Origin: Streptomyces omiyaensis
GTDB taxonomy: Bacteria > Actinomycetota > Actinomycetes > Streptomycetales > Streptomycetaceae
DNA: 64,000 nucleotides
Assembly (NCBI RefSeq): GCF_014650895.1
Contig: NZ_BMVV01000016.1
Coordinates: 62,001 to 126,000 of the forward strand
Direction of reading: 5' to 3'
The position numbers and the translations under genes were made by a program. The notes below the pieces were generated by a model. The model ran no database searches and was not told the DNA's origin. It worked only from the letters and a program-made list of their open reading frames with translations. Numbering within the stretch: position 1 is the stretch's first letter; every line of letters begins with the position of its first letter. Positions 1 to 8,555 of the stretch are shown one piece after another.

Positions 1-606
1 GAGCGGGGCGAGGTAGCGGCGGGCGAAGGCCCGCGCCTGCTCCTCGTCGTCCATCGCGACGCAGCCGGCCGGGTTGAGCAGGAAGGACACGGCGACGCGC
101 ACCATCAGTTCGGCCAGCGGACGGGGATCGTCGCCGGGGCGCCCCTCGGCCTTCTGCGCGCGGCGCAGGTGGACGGTCAGGTAGTCGACGGTCGAGGAGA
201 GCGTGGAACCGCCCCGCACGGTGAGGTGGGGCAGGACCAGTTCGGGTTCGAGGCGCAGCAGCCCGCCGAAGAGCGGGTGGACCCGGGTGTGGCGCAGGGT
301 GACGACGAAGCCCTCGACGACCCGCTCCTCCATGGTCGGCAGCGGCGCCACCGTCGCGTCCAGCAGCTCGTAGAACCGGGCGAGTTCGCGCAGCAGGGTG
401 GCCTCGACCAGCCTGTCCTTGCTCCGGAAGCGCCGGAAGACCGTGACGCGGGAGACCCCGGCGCGCTTGGCCACGTCGTCCACGGAGGAGCGGCGCAGAC
501 CCAGCAGGGTGAACTGCTCCAGGGCGGCGTCGAGGATCCTCAGCGCCGTGCGGTCCTCCGCCCCCACCCGGACGGGTCCCCCCGGGTGGTCCGTGTCAGT
601 GCTCAT
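1..606 (-). CDS. TetR-family transcriptional regulator (3' end outside window)
   Basis: The minus-strand frame opens with ATG at 606 and stays open to the window edge, giving about 202 visible residues, so the C-terminus is missing. Residues about 20-65 form a TetR_N helix-turn-helix (ALRILDAALEQF, then RSSVDDVAKRAGVSRVTVFRRF and a short recognition-helix end SKDRLV). The remainder is helical ligand-binding domain. It diverges from the GXWXG/DUF4334 gene across a 278-bp gap, the usual arrangement for a local repressor, but no clear operator was found by eye. The ligand is unknown. Confidence 0.85.
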   Translation of the reverse strand, partial: MSTDTDHPGGPVRVGAEDRTALRILDAALEQFTLLGLRRSSVDDVAKRAGVSRVTVFRRFRSKDRLVEATLLRELARFYELLDATVAPLPTMEERVVEGFVVTLRHTRVHPLFGGLLRLEPELVLPHLTVRGGSTLSSTVDYLTVHLRRAQKAEGRPGDDPRPLAELMVRVAVSFLLNPAGCVAMDDEEQARAFARRYLAPL

Positions 607-884
607 GGCGCTCACGATACCGGCGCGTTCTCCCCCGGGATCCGGTGCGTTCCCCTGCGGGATCCGGTGCGGCGCCTCCCGTCTCCCGGTGGCGTACCGG
701 ACGCCGGAGGGAATCCGGCGGCTCGCCGTCCGGCCGCGGGATCCGCGGCCCGGCGCCGGTACGGGCACCCGCCCCGCGCACCCGTCTCCACACCCTTGCG
801 CGAGCACGCACCCGCACCCGCGCCCGCGCCCGTACCGCCGGCGGACCGCGTCCGCGCCGCCGGCACCGACGAGAGGACATCCGC

Positions 885-1382
885 ATGGACGTGCACGAGG
901 CCCGCGCCCGGTTCCGGGAGCTCCGGGGACGCCGGGAGGAGGAGGGACCGGTCGCCCCGGCCGTGCTCGACGCGATCTGGGCCGCGCTGCCCACCGTCCG
1001 CCCCGAGGAGATCCTCGGCGTCTGGAAGGGCGGCGAGTTCCGCACCGGCCACCCCCTGAACGGCACTCTGGCGAAGGCCGGCTGGTACGGCAAGACGTTC
1101 CTCTCCCGGCACGACGCCAAGCCGCTGGTCTGCCGGGACTCCGCGGGAGCGTTCTACTCCGATCGCGCGCTCGGCAAGGGTGAGGCCAGTCTGTGGAGCG
1201 TCGAGTTCCGCGGGGAGACGACGGCCACCATGGTCTACGACGGACGGCCGGTCCTCGACCACTTCAAGCGGGTGGACGACACCACCCTGATGGGGATCAT
1301 GAACGCCAAGGGGGTGCCGGCCGAAGGCCCCTTCCTCTACTTCTTCCTGGAGCGCCCTCCGGAGGCCGGGGAGCCGGCATGA
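885..1382 (+). CDS. GXWXG / DUF4334 family protein
   Basis: A 165-residue protein starting at ATG 885. A GVWKGGEF sequence at about residue 45 matches the GXWXG motif that names the N-terminal domain. The C-terminal half, with KRVDDTTLMGIMNAKG and a final YFFLER strand, fits DUF4334. These two domains normally occur together at about this length in actinobacteria and proteobacteria. No catalytic residues are obvious and there is no signal peptide, so it is probably cytoplasmic. The biochemical role is not established for the family. It is divergent from the TetR gene at 606, which may control it. Confidence 0.85.
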   Translation: MDVHEARARFRELRGRREEEGPVAPAVLDAIWAALPTVRPEEILGVWKGGEFRTGHPLNGTLAKAGWYGKTFLSRHDAKPLVCRDSAGAFYSDRALGKGEASLWSVEFRGETTATMVYDGRPVLDHFKRVDDTTLMGIMNAKGVPAEGPFLYFFLERPPEAGEPA

Positions 1383-1478
1383 GCCGCGCCCGGGTCCGTA
1401 CGCCCGGCGGCGACCGCCGGTGACGGGCGTGCGGCGGAAGGCCCCTGCCGTCCGATCGCGTGTGATTCACTGATCGGC

Positions 1479-2657
1479 ATGGTTCCCGCCTCCCCGTCCG
1501 CCCGCCCCGTCCCGGCCACCCGGCCGCGCAACCGCAGACAGCTCATCCTCGACGCGGCCGGGCGGGTCTTCAGCGAGCGCGGCTACCACGCCGCCTCCAT
1601 GGAGGAGGTCGCCGTCGGCGTGGGCATCACCGCGACCGCGCTGTACCGGCACTTCCCGAACAAGTACGCGCTGTTCGCGGAGTGCGCCGATGTCATGGTG
1701 GACGGGCTGGTGGAGGCGCTCGACGAGGTGGCGCCCGAGGCGCCCCTGGCCGAGGTCCTCACGGCCGCCGCCCGCATCACCATCGCCCATCGCGCGTCGG
1801 GCGGGGTGTACCGGTGGGAGGCGCGGTACCTCAACCGCGAGGACCGCCGACGGCTCGGGGGGAAGTTCGACCGCCTCGTGGAACGGGTGGACGCCGCCGT
1901 GCAGGACGAGCGCCCGCTGCCCGACGCGCGCCTGCGGGCCACGGCGGCCCTCGGCGCGATCGGGTCCATCACCATGCACCACACCTCCATCGCCCCCCGG
2001 CGGGCCGAGGAGCTGCTGGTGGCGGCCGCGCTGCAGGTGGCCGCGACCGACCCGGCGAGGGAGGTGCGCGACGCGCCCGCCGTCGCGCTGCCCGTGCGGC
2101 CGGTGCCGCGCACGCGCCGCGAGGAGATCCTCGCGGCCTCCGTCCCCCTGTTCGCCCGGGACGGGTTCGCCAACGTCACGAACGGACAGATCGCGGAAGC
2201 CGTGGGACTGACCCCGTCCGCGCTCTACCGCCACTACCCCGGGAAGATCGACATCCTGGCCGCGGCGTGCCTCCAGGCGGCGGAGCTGCTGTCCCAGGGC
2301 GTGGAGCAGAGCCTCCGGGGGGTGACGGATCCCCGGGAGGCCCTCGTCGCGCTGGCGGCGACGTACGTGGCCTACGGCTTCGAGTACACCGACCTCAACA
2401 GCGTCGCCGAGGCCGAGCTCCCCGGTCTTCCCGACGGACTGCGGGACCCCCTGGTGCTCGCGCAGCGGCGGCACGTCGGCATCTGGGAGCAGCAGTTGCG
2501 GCTGGTCCGCCCGGAGCTGGACTCGCGCCAGGCCAGGGCGCTGGCACACGCCGCGTTCGGCGTGGTGGTGGAGGCGGGCCGCCATCTGCGCTGGCAGGAC
2601 GGCCCCGCCGAACGGGCTGCCGCGACCGGCCTGGCCACGGCGGCACTGGGCCTCTGA
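1479..2657 (+). CDS. Tandem TetR regulator with two complete DNA-binding/ligand domain pairs
   Basis: The 392-residue chain contains two TetR units in series. The first HTH is at residues about 20-65 (RRQLILDAAGRVFSERGY, then VGITATALYRHFPNKYALF). The second is at about 210-255 (RREEILAASVPLFARDGF, then VGLTPSALYRHYPGKIDIL). Each is followed by roughly 130-140 helical residues. Ordinary TetR proteins are about 200 residues and dimerise, so a duplicated chain could act as a pseudo-dimer. It converges on the DUF2236 oxygenase gene, with only 48 bp between the two stops. TetR regulators are known near rubber-oxygenase genes, so control of that neighbour is plausible but inferred. The frame is intact throughout, which argues against an annotation fusion. 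Confidence 0.88.
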   Translation: MVPASPSARPVPATRPRNRRQLILDAAGRVFSERGYHAASMEEVAVGVGITATALYRHFPNKYALFAECADVMVDGLVEALDEVAPEAPLAEVLTAAARITIAHRASGGVYRWEARYLNREDRRRLGGKFDRLVERVDAAVQDERPLPDARLRATAALGAIGSITMHHTSIAPRRAEELLVAAALQVAATDPAREVRDAPAVALPVRPVPRTRREEILAASVPLFARDGFANVTNGQIAEAVGLTPSALYRHYPGKIDILAAACLQAAELLSQGVEQSLRGVTDPREALVALAATYVAYGFEYTDLNSVAEAELPGLPDGLRDPLVLAQRRHVGIWEQQLRLVRPELDSRQARALAHAAFGVVVEAGRHLRWQDGPAERAAATGLATAALGL

Positions 2658-2705
2658 GCGCCCCGGCCGGACGCCGCGGAGGGGACGGGACCCTGCGGGC
2701 CTGCC

Positions 2706-3896
2706 TCAGGCGGCCCGGTTCCCCGTGGGGATCGTGATGGGGGTCGTCTTGCCCGAGGTCCCCTTGTTGAGGAAGAGCATGGCCAGGGCCCGCACGAACT
2801 GGTCCAGCATGAAGAAGCTGTTCGGCATGATCGGCGACAGCCCCTCGCGGAAGAGGACGAAGGCCGGCCAGGCGGTGCGGACCAGCGCCGCCGCCGCGTA
2901 GTCGCGCCGCAGCCCGAGCCAGTCGCCGACCTGGTCGCTGAGGACGTACCGGACGAACTCGTTCAGGAAGCCGCGGGTGACGCCCAGGTCGACCTGGGCG
3001 GTCAGGCCGAGCAGCTCCTCGGCCAGCGCGATGCCCTCGGTCGACGGGGTGAGGATCGGGGTGAGGACCTGCGCCGACTGCCGCTCCGCCTCCGCCCAGG
3101 TCCGGGGGATGTGCTCGACGGGCACGCCGAGCAGATGGACGGCGACCTGCCACGAGTGCAGGAACGCCTCCTGGTCGGCGGCCGGAAAGGGGATCCGCCA
3201 GTCGCGCAGCTTCCGGTACACGTACGTGCCCAGGCTGTGGAAGGTGACGAGGACGTCGGCGGCGCTGATCGGGACGGTCTCGTCGGCCACCGCCCGCCAA
3301 TGGGGCGACTGCGGCAGCAGGTGGCGCACGGCGGCGTGCACCACGCGCGTCTTGTTGGCCGTGACGACGAACTGTCCGGACGGCTCGAAGGCGTTCAGTT
3401 CCGCCAGGTCGTAGCCGAAGGTGAACGTCTTGGCGGCGCGGTCCTGCATGTCCGCACCGCCCGCGGACCAGTAGACGCTCTTGGCCTCGCGGGGGATGAC
3501 GGTGCTCATGATGCCGCTGCCGAGGCCGTACAGCATGAAGAGGTACGTGTCCCGGCGCCGGTTGAAGTCGGCGGCGCGGGCGAGCTTGGCCGGGTCGGCC
3601 CAGGAGGGCAGCCGGTTGACCCGTCCCAGGTACGCGGCGAACTCGGGCGGCAGCCCGGCGGGCAGCGGGTCGTCGTTGTTCACCCAGGACGCCCAGGCGG
3701 CGTTGATCCCCGGCACCTCGCCCTGTTCGAGCATCGAGACCATCAGCGGGTCCGCCGCGTCGTCCCAGATCCACTCGGGGTTGGTGCCCGGGGCCGCCGG
3801 GCTCGTCGCCGCCCACGCCTGGAGGGGGTTCGCCGCGCCCACGAGGCCCAGGGCCACGCCGAGTGACAACGCCTTCCGCCTACTGAGGTTCTCCAT
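2706..3896 (-). CDS. Tat-exported DUF2236 oxygenase, latex-clearing-protein (Lcp)/MpaB-like
   Basis: A 396-residue protein with a twin-arginine leader (SRRKALSLG followed by a hydrophobic stretch and an AWA-A type cleavage region), so it is probably exported folded by Tat. The mature part has the DUF2236/rubber-oxygenase signature: KTRVVHAAVRHLLPQSP at about residue 160, VTFHSLGTYVYR about 35 residues later (a His suited to haem ligation), and EAFLHSWQVAVHLLGV. Family members are b-type cytochrome oxygenases; Lcp of Streptomyces cleaves poly(cis-1,4-isoprene) and is also about 400 residues and Tat-exported. The sequence alone does not prove rubber cleavage rather than another MpaB-type reaction. 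An AGG-type ribosome site lies about 8 nt before the ATG at 3896. Confidence 0.8.
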   Translation of the reverse strand: MENLSRRKALSLGVALGLVGAANPLQAWAATSPAAPGTNPEWIWDDAADPLMVSMLEQGEVPGINAAWASWVNNDDPLPAGLPPEFAAYLGRVNRLPSWADPAKLARAADFNRRRDTYLFMLYGLGSGIMSTVIPREAKSVYWSAGGADMQDRAAKTFTFGYDLAELNAFEPSGQFVVTANKTRVVHAAVRHLLPQSPHWRAVADETVPISAADVLVTFHSLGTYVYRKLRDWRIPFPAADQEAFLHSWQVAVHLLGVPVEHIPRTWAEAERQSAQVLTPILTPSTEGIALAEELLGLTAQVDLGVTRGFLNEFVRYVLSDQVGDWLGLRRDYAAAALVRTAWPAFVLFREGLSPIMPNSFFMLDQFVRALAMLFLNKGTSGKTTPITIPTGNRAA

Positions 3897-4172
3897 TGAC
3901 TTACCTGCTTCCCTGAGGACTCGGTTGCTTCGAGATTCCTTGACGGACTTGCCGTTCGAGCAGCACGCACAGAGGGGACACCCGTCGCACGGATGTGATT
4001 TTTGATTAACATAGCGAGGCGTTCGCCCTGCGGCAATGGGCGTGACGCAGGGCTTCCCGCTCCTCTCGCGCCCACCTCGGGAAGCAACGGCGGGCCGCGG
4101 GTCCGGGCAACCGCGGCGGCGCCCGGTTCCCGTCCGCCGGGCGGTCTCCGTCCTCGCGTCCGGGGCCGTCCG

Positions 4173-5027
4173 TCACCCGCTCGAAGGGTCGGACCCGCGC
4201 GTCGCCGTCACGATCCAGACCGACCCGGGGATGCGGACGCCGTCCGCGGTCTCGAACTCCGCGAGCGCGTCGCGGAGTTCGGCACGGATGCGGGCGAGGG
4301 TCGACGGGCCGGCGTGGCGGAGGTTGTGGCGCGTCGGACCCATGGAGAGGACGAAGTCCGCGGCGTCGCCCGCGTCGGCGCCGAAGGTCATGGGCGCCTC
4401 GCACGCGACCACCTCGATGCCGGTGAACCCGCCGGCGGCGAGCACGTGGCGGATGCGCGCGGGGTCGAGGAGCGAGCCCATGCCCCGGGAAGCGGGGGAC
4501 GCCTCGCGCATGAACGGGGAGAGCGCGGCGGTCGCGCGGGCGTACGCACCGCCCGGATCCCCGGGCCGCGGGCAGAGGAAGGCGAGGCGGCCGGCCGGCA
4601 CGAGCGCGTGCCCGAGGTGCGTGAAGGCCGCGACGTGGTCGGCGAAGAACATGACGCCGCCGCGGCTGATGAGGACGTCGAACCCGTGGACGGGGAGCGG
4701 GTGCACCTGTGCGTCGCCCTGCTCGAAGGTGACGTTGGCGAGCCCTTCCGCGGCCGCGTCACGGCGGGCGCGCTCCAGCATCGGCGCGGACAGGTCGATC
4801 CCCACGGCGTTTCCGTCGTGGGCCCTCCGTCCCGCAAGGCGCGTCGTCCGACCGGTGCCACAGCCCACGTCGAGGACCCGGTCCCGGGGTCCGATGCCCG
4901 CGGCCGCGAACAGGGGCGCGTTGAACGCGCCCATCATCCCGTCGTACCGCTCGGGGTGTTCGGCCCAGTGGACGCCCTCCCAGTCGTTCCACGCCTCTGC
5001 CTGCCGGCGGTTGGCGATCGTGTACAC
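4173..5027 (-). CDS. Class I SAM-dependent methyltransferase
   Basis: I place the start at GTG 5027 because a good ribosome site (AAGGGGAGGGG) ends 2 nt upstream of it. A GTG at 5054 would abut the operator palindrome and lacks such a site. The 284-residue product has SAM motif I (VLDVGCGTGRTT at about residue 52), an acidic GIDLSAPML after strand 2, and a later FDVLISRGGVMFFADH typical of small-molecule methyltransferases. The substrate cannot be read from the sequence. It is divergent from the TetR gene at 5089 and shares a 62-bp promoter region holding a perfect palindrome, so repression by that TetR is likely. Confidence 0.88.
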   Translation of the reverse strand: MYTIANRRQAEAWNDWEGVHWAEHPERYDGMMGAFNAPLFAAAGIGPRDRVLDVGCGTGRTTRLAGRRAHDGNAVGIDLSAPMLERARRDAAAEGLANVTFEQGDAQVHPLPVHGFDVLISRGGVMFFADHVAAFTHLGHALVPAGRLAFLCPRPGDPGGAYARATAALSPFMREASPASRGMGSLLDPARIRHVLAAGGFTGIEVVACEAPMTFGADAGDAADFVLSMGPTRHNLRHAGPSTLARIRAELRDALAEFETADGVRIPGSVWIVTATRGSDPSSG

Positions 5028-5055
5028 GGCCCCTCCCCTTCCTCTGGAGCCCACC

Positions 5056-5074
5056 TCTAGAGTTCAACTCTAGA
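5056..5074. promoter_or_regulatory. Perfect 19-bp palindromic operator between methyltransferase and tetR
   Basis: The sequence TCTAGAGTTCAACTCTAGA has two perfect 9-bp arms around one central C. It sits 14 bp before the TetR ATG and 29 bp before the methyltransferase GTG. It is markedly AT-richer than its surroundings. The size and symmetry fit a TetR dimer site that would control both divergent genes. Confidence 0.85.
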
Positions 5075-5088
5075 TATAGGCTCTCGTC

Positions 5089-5739
5089 ATGAGCGAAGGC
5101 AAGGGGAAGCAGAGAAGCAGGGCCCGGGAGACGCGGCGCCGGATCATCGAGGCGGCCGGCGCGCTCTTCGTCGAGCAGGGCTACGGGGCGACGAAGCTGC
5201 AGGAGATCGCCGACCGGGCGGGCGTGGCGGTGCAGACGATCTACTTCGTCTTCCGGAACAAGCCCTCGCTGCTCAAGGAACTCGTCGACGTCGCGATCGC
5301 GGGCGACGACGAACCCGTGCCGACGATGGATCGCCCCTGGTTCACGGAGGTCCTGACCGCGCCCACCGCCGGGTCCGCCCTGGCCGCGCTGGTCGCCGGC
5401 ACCCGCGCGACACTCGAACGCGTCGCGGCCGTCCACGAGATGGTCCGCGCCGCGACGGCCGCCAACCCGGAGATCCGGGACCTGTGGCCGGACGGGGCGG
5501 ACCCCCGGTACACGGTGCTCTCGGCAGCGGCGACGTCCCTGGCCGGGAAACCAGGCGCCCGCCCCGCCGTCCCCGCCGGAGAAGCGGCGGACATCGTCTA
5601 CGCCGTTCTCAGCCCCGAGCTCTTCCTGGTCCTCACCCGCGACCGCTCGTGGTCACCGGCCAAGTGGGAGCGATGGGCCCACGACACCCTCGCCTCCCAG
5701 CTGCTGGCCGACGGAGCACCCCGACCGACCCGGCCCTGA
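5089..5739 (+). CDS. TetR-family regulator of the divergent methyltransferase
   Basis: A 216-residue protein from ATG 5089. The N-terminal HTH spans about residues 12-60 (RETRRRIIEAAGALFVEQGYGATKLQEIADRAGVAVQTIYFVFRNK). YFVF replaces the commoner YHHF/YRHF, a variant seen in many actinobacterial TetR proteins. The C-terminal region is helical with no recognisable ligand signature. The gene begins 15 bp after a perfect palindrome that also flanks the methyltransferase gene, so autorepression plus control of the neighbour is the simplest reading. Confidence 0.9.
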   Translation: MSEGKGKQRSRARETRRRIIEAAGALFVEQGYGATKLQEIADRAGVAVQTIYFVFRNKPSLLKELVDVAIAGDDEPVPTMDRPWFTEVLTAPTAGSALAALVAGTRATLERVAAVHEMVRAATAANPEIRDLWPDGADPRYTVLSAAATSLAGKPGARPAVPAGEAADIVYAVLSPELFLVLTRDRSWSPAKWERWAHDTLASQLLADGAPRPTRP

Positions 5740-5952
5740 AGGAACGCCGCGCGCCGCACCCGCCGGGAACCCTCCGCCCTGGTGGCCGAGGCGGACGGGG
5801 GGATCCGCCGCAGAACCCTGCCCGGCCCTCTGGCGCACCGCCGTCCGTCGCATCGGGACGGGGCCGGGTGGCACGCGCGGATGCACCACGGATGTACCAC
5901 GAGAGCAGCCGCCCCTGAGGGTTGCCCCGGGGGCCGGGGCGGGGCGGACGGT

Positions 5953-7371
5953 TCACCCGGGGCCGTCCGGCCGTGCCCCGGCCAGGGTCAGGAGCAGGGA
6001 CTTCACCTCCGTGGCCGCCAGACGGTCCCGCACCGCGCGCGGCACCGAGCACAGGAGGAGCGGGCCCTCGTCGTCGGAGGCGGGGAGGCGGCCGTGGCTG
6101 CCCCGGACGGAAGAGGGGTCGAGGGGGACCACGGCCATGCGGTAGCGCAGGCCGAGCTTCTTGCGGACGAGGGCGCCGGCCGCCTTGACGCGTACGTAGG
6201 GGTCCCGGGGGTCCATGAAGAGCTCGGCGGGGTCGTAGCCGGGTTTGCGGTGGATCTCGACCAGTTGCGCGAAGTCGGGGGCCCTGGCGTCGTCGAGCCA
6301 GTAGTAGTACGTGAACCACGCGTCCGGTTCCGCGACGGCCACGAGTTCGCCGGAGCGCGGATGGTCGAGGCCGTGCGCCTTCTTGCCGTCGCTGTCGAGG
6401 ACCTGCTCGACGCCGGGGAGGGCGGCGAGGGCTTCGCGCGCGGCCGGGACGTCCTCGGGCCTGCGGACGTACACGTGGGCGAGCTGGTGGTCGGCGACCG
6501 CGAAGGCGCGGGAGGCGGCCGGGTCGAGGTACTCCATGCCGTCCTGGGTGTGGACCTCCAGGAGTCCGGCGCGCCGCAGGGCGCGGTTGACGTCGACGGG
6601 GCGGTGCACACGGGTGATGCCGTACTCGGACAGGGCCACGACCGTGCGTCCTTCGCGCCGCGCGTCCTCCAGGAGCGGGCCGATGACGGTGTCGAGTGCG
6701 GCGGCGGCCCGGTGCGCGCGCGGGTCGTCGGGGCCGTAGCGCTGGAGGTCGTAGTCGAGGTGGGGCAGGTAGCACAGGGCGAGGTCGGGGCGGCGGGTGC
6801 GCAGGACGTGCCGGGTGGCGTCGGCGATCCAGCGGCTGGAGGCGAGGTCCGCGCCGGGGCCCCAGAAGCGGAAGAGGGGGAAGGTGCCCAGCAGCTCGGT
6901 GAGTTCGTCGTGGAGGGCGGGCGGGCGGGTGTAGCAGTCGGGTTCCTTGCGCCCGTCGGCGTAGTACACGGGACGGGGGGTGACGGTGATGTCGGTGTCC
7001 GCGCCCATCGCGTACCACCAGCAGATGTTGGCGACGGTGTAGCCGGGCCAGACGCGGCGGGCCGCGTCCCAGAGGCGGTCGCCGGCGACGAGGGCGTTGT
7101 GCTGGCGCCAGAGCAGGACGTCGCCGAGTTCGCGGAAGTACCAGCCGTTGGCGACGATGCCGTGCTCCGAGGGGAGCGTGCCGGTGAGGAAGGTGGTCTG
7201 GGCGGTGCACGTGACGGCCGGCAGGACGGTGGTCAGCGGGGCGTGCGAGCCGGAGGCGGCGAGGGCCCGCAGGTGCGGCATGTGGGCGAGGAGCCGGGGG
7301 GTGAGACCGACGACGTCCAGGACGAGGAGCGGGGTGGGGCGGTCGGCCGGCGCGGCGGCGGGGGTGGTCAT
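5953..7371 (-). CDS. eboF: EboF-like alkaline-phosphatase-superfamily phosphodiesterase/pyrophosphatase
   Basis: A 472-residue protein of the nucleotide pyrophosphatase/phosphodiesterase fold. It has the first metal Asp in LLVLDVVGLTP, the Thr nucleophile in LPAVTCTAQTTFLTGTLPSEHG, HLDYDLQRYGPDDP, and LSEYGITRVHRPVDVN, which together supply the expected Asp/His metal ligands. There is no signal peptide. It is the last gene of the ebo-type operon; its ATG overlaps the stop of eboE (ATGA), so translation is probably coupled. In ebo loci such an enzyme is a standard member, but its substrate is not established. Confidence 0.85.
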   Translation of the reverse strand: MTTPAAAPADRPTPLLVLDVVGLTPRLLAHMPHLRALAASGSHAPLTTVLPAVTCTAQTTFLTGTLPSEHGIVANGWYFRELGDVLLWRQHNALVAGDRLWDAARRVWPGYTVANICWWYAMGADTDITVTPRPVYYADGRKEPDCYTRPPALHDELTELLGTFPLFRFWGPGADLASSRWIADATRHVLRTRRPDLALCYLPHLDYDLQRYGPDDPRAHRAAAALDTVIGPLLEDARREGRTVVALSEYGITRVHRPVDVNRALRRAGLLEVHTQDGMEYLDPAASRAFAVADHQLAHVYVRRPEDVPAAREALAALPGVEQVLDSDGKKAHGLDHPRSGELVAVAEPDAWFTYYYWLDDARAPDFAQLVEIHRKPGYDPAELFMDPRDPYVRVKAAGALVRKKLGLRYRMAVVPLDPSSVRGSHGRLPASDDEGPLLLCSVPRAVRDRLAATEVKSLLLTLAGARPDGPG

Positions 7372-8540
7372 GGGAGCTCCTTGAGGCCGAGGTCGGTCAG
7401 GAGGGCGCGGGCCAGGTCGAGTTCGGCGGCGATGCCGTCGTGGAGCCGGGCCCTCGTGCGCGGCCGCAGCGCGGGGGGCAGGGCCTGCCAGGTGTACGTC
7501 TCGACCTCCAGGTGGCGGGTGCGGGGGACGGGGCCGCCGACGAGCAGCGCCAGGGTCTCCCGGAGCACCGGCAGGGTGGAGGTGAGCGGCGGGGCGGGCC
7601 GCGCGTGCAGGGGGACGTGGAAGTGGGCGCGCCAGGGACCCGTGTCGGGGAGGGCGGCTCCGGCGAGGGCTTCGTCGAGGTCGTCGGTGCCGTGCCGGCC
7701 TTCGGGGGTGAGGGTGCGGGTCTGGTGGAGGAAGCGGGGTTCGGCGTAGGCGGCGAGCGCCTCCCGCACGGCGGGGAGGTGCGGGTGCTCGGCGTGGAGG
7801 GCCGCGGAGAGCTGGGCCTTGGGGACGGGGACGCCCGCCGCGTGCAGGGCGGCGAGGGCGGTGGACGGGTCCTCGAACGAGGTGGCGAGGTGGCAGGTGT
7901 CGACGCAGACGCCGAGGCGGTGCGGCGCCCCGACGGCGGTGAGGGGGGCGACGGCGTCGGTGGTCGTCTCCACGACGCAGCCGGGTTCGGGTTCGAGCGC
8001 CACGCGGAGGGACTTTCCGGTCAGTTCCTGCAACGCGTCGAGCCGTTCCGCGAGCGTGGCGAGGGCCCTGCGGCCGCTCTCGGCGCGGGCGGGGCCGAAG
8101 CGGGTGCGCCAGCCGAGGGGCAGGGTGGAGATCGTGCCCTCGGTGACGTCGTCGGGGAGCAGCGCGGCGAGGAGGCGGGCCAGGTCGGTGGTGTGGGCCA
8201 GGCGGGCGGGGTCGGCCCAGTCCGGCGCGTACACGCGGTACTTGACCTCCTCCCCGCCGAAGCCCTCGTACGGGAAGCCGTTGAGGGTGACGACCTCCAG
8301 GCCGCGGCGGTCCAGTTCGGTCCGCAGGCCCCGCAGCGCCCCGGGGTCGTCGACGAGGGCGCGGGCCGCGGGCCTGGCGAGCCAGAGTCCGACACCGAGC
8401 CGGTCACGGCCGAGTCTCCGGCGGACGGGTTCGCAGTGGTCGCGGAGCTGGGCGAGGACGCCGTCGAGGGTTTCGGCCGGGTGGACGTTGGTGCAGTAGG
8501 AGAGGTGGACGACGGAGCCGTCGGGGTGGCGGAAGCGCAT
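7368..8540 (-). CDS. eboE: EboE-like TIM-barrel metabolite-traffic protein
   Basis: A 390-residue protein whose opening (LSYCTNVHPAETLDGVLAQL) and LNGFPYEGFGGEEVKYRVYAPDW segment are characteristic of EboE, a xylose-isomerase-like TIM barrel. Candidate metal ligands are the Glu in ALEPEPGCVVE, the Asp/His of VCVDTCHLA and later His residues. GAGGAGG lies about 9 nt before the ATG at 8540. It follows eboB after a 15-bp gap and overlaps eboF by 4 nt. The ebo genes have been linked in cyanobacteria to export of scytonemin monomers; the role in actinomycetes is unknown. Confidence 0.85.
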   Translation of the reverse strand: MRFRHPDGSVVHLSYCTNVHPAETLDGVLAQLRDHCEPVRRRLGRDRLGVGLWLARPAARALVDDPGALRGLRTELDRRGLEVVTLNGFPYEGFGGEEVKYRVYAPDWADPARLAHTTDLARLLAALLPDDVTEGTISTLPLGWRTRFGPARAESGRRALATLAERLDALQELTGKSLRVALEPEPGCVVETTTDAVAPLTAVGAPHRLGVCVDTCHLATSFEDPSTALAALHAAGVPVPKAQLSAALHAEHPHLPAVREALAAYAEPRFLHQTRTLTPEGRHGTDDLDEALAGAALPDTGPWRAHFHVPLHARPAPPLTSTLPVLRETLALLVGGPVPRTRHLEVETYTWQALPPALRPRTRARLHDGIAAELDLARALLTDLGLKELP

Positions 8541-8555
8541 CGCTCGTCCGCCTCC

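Noticed and set aside
2071..2110. A fusion point between two separate TetR genes in 1479-2657
   Set aside because: The frame is continuous with no internal stop or ribosome site, and the linker RPVPRTRREE reads smoothly into the second HTH, so one gene is the better reading.
5028..5054. GTG 5054 as the methyltransferase start
   Set aside because: It would place the start against the operator palindrome without a ribosome site; GTG 5027 has AAGGGGAGGGG upstream.
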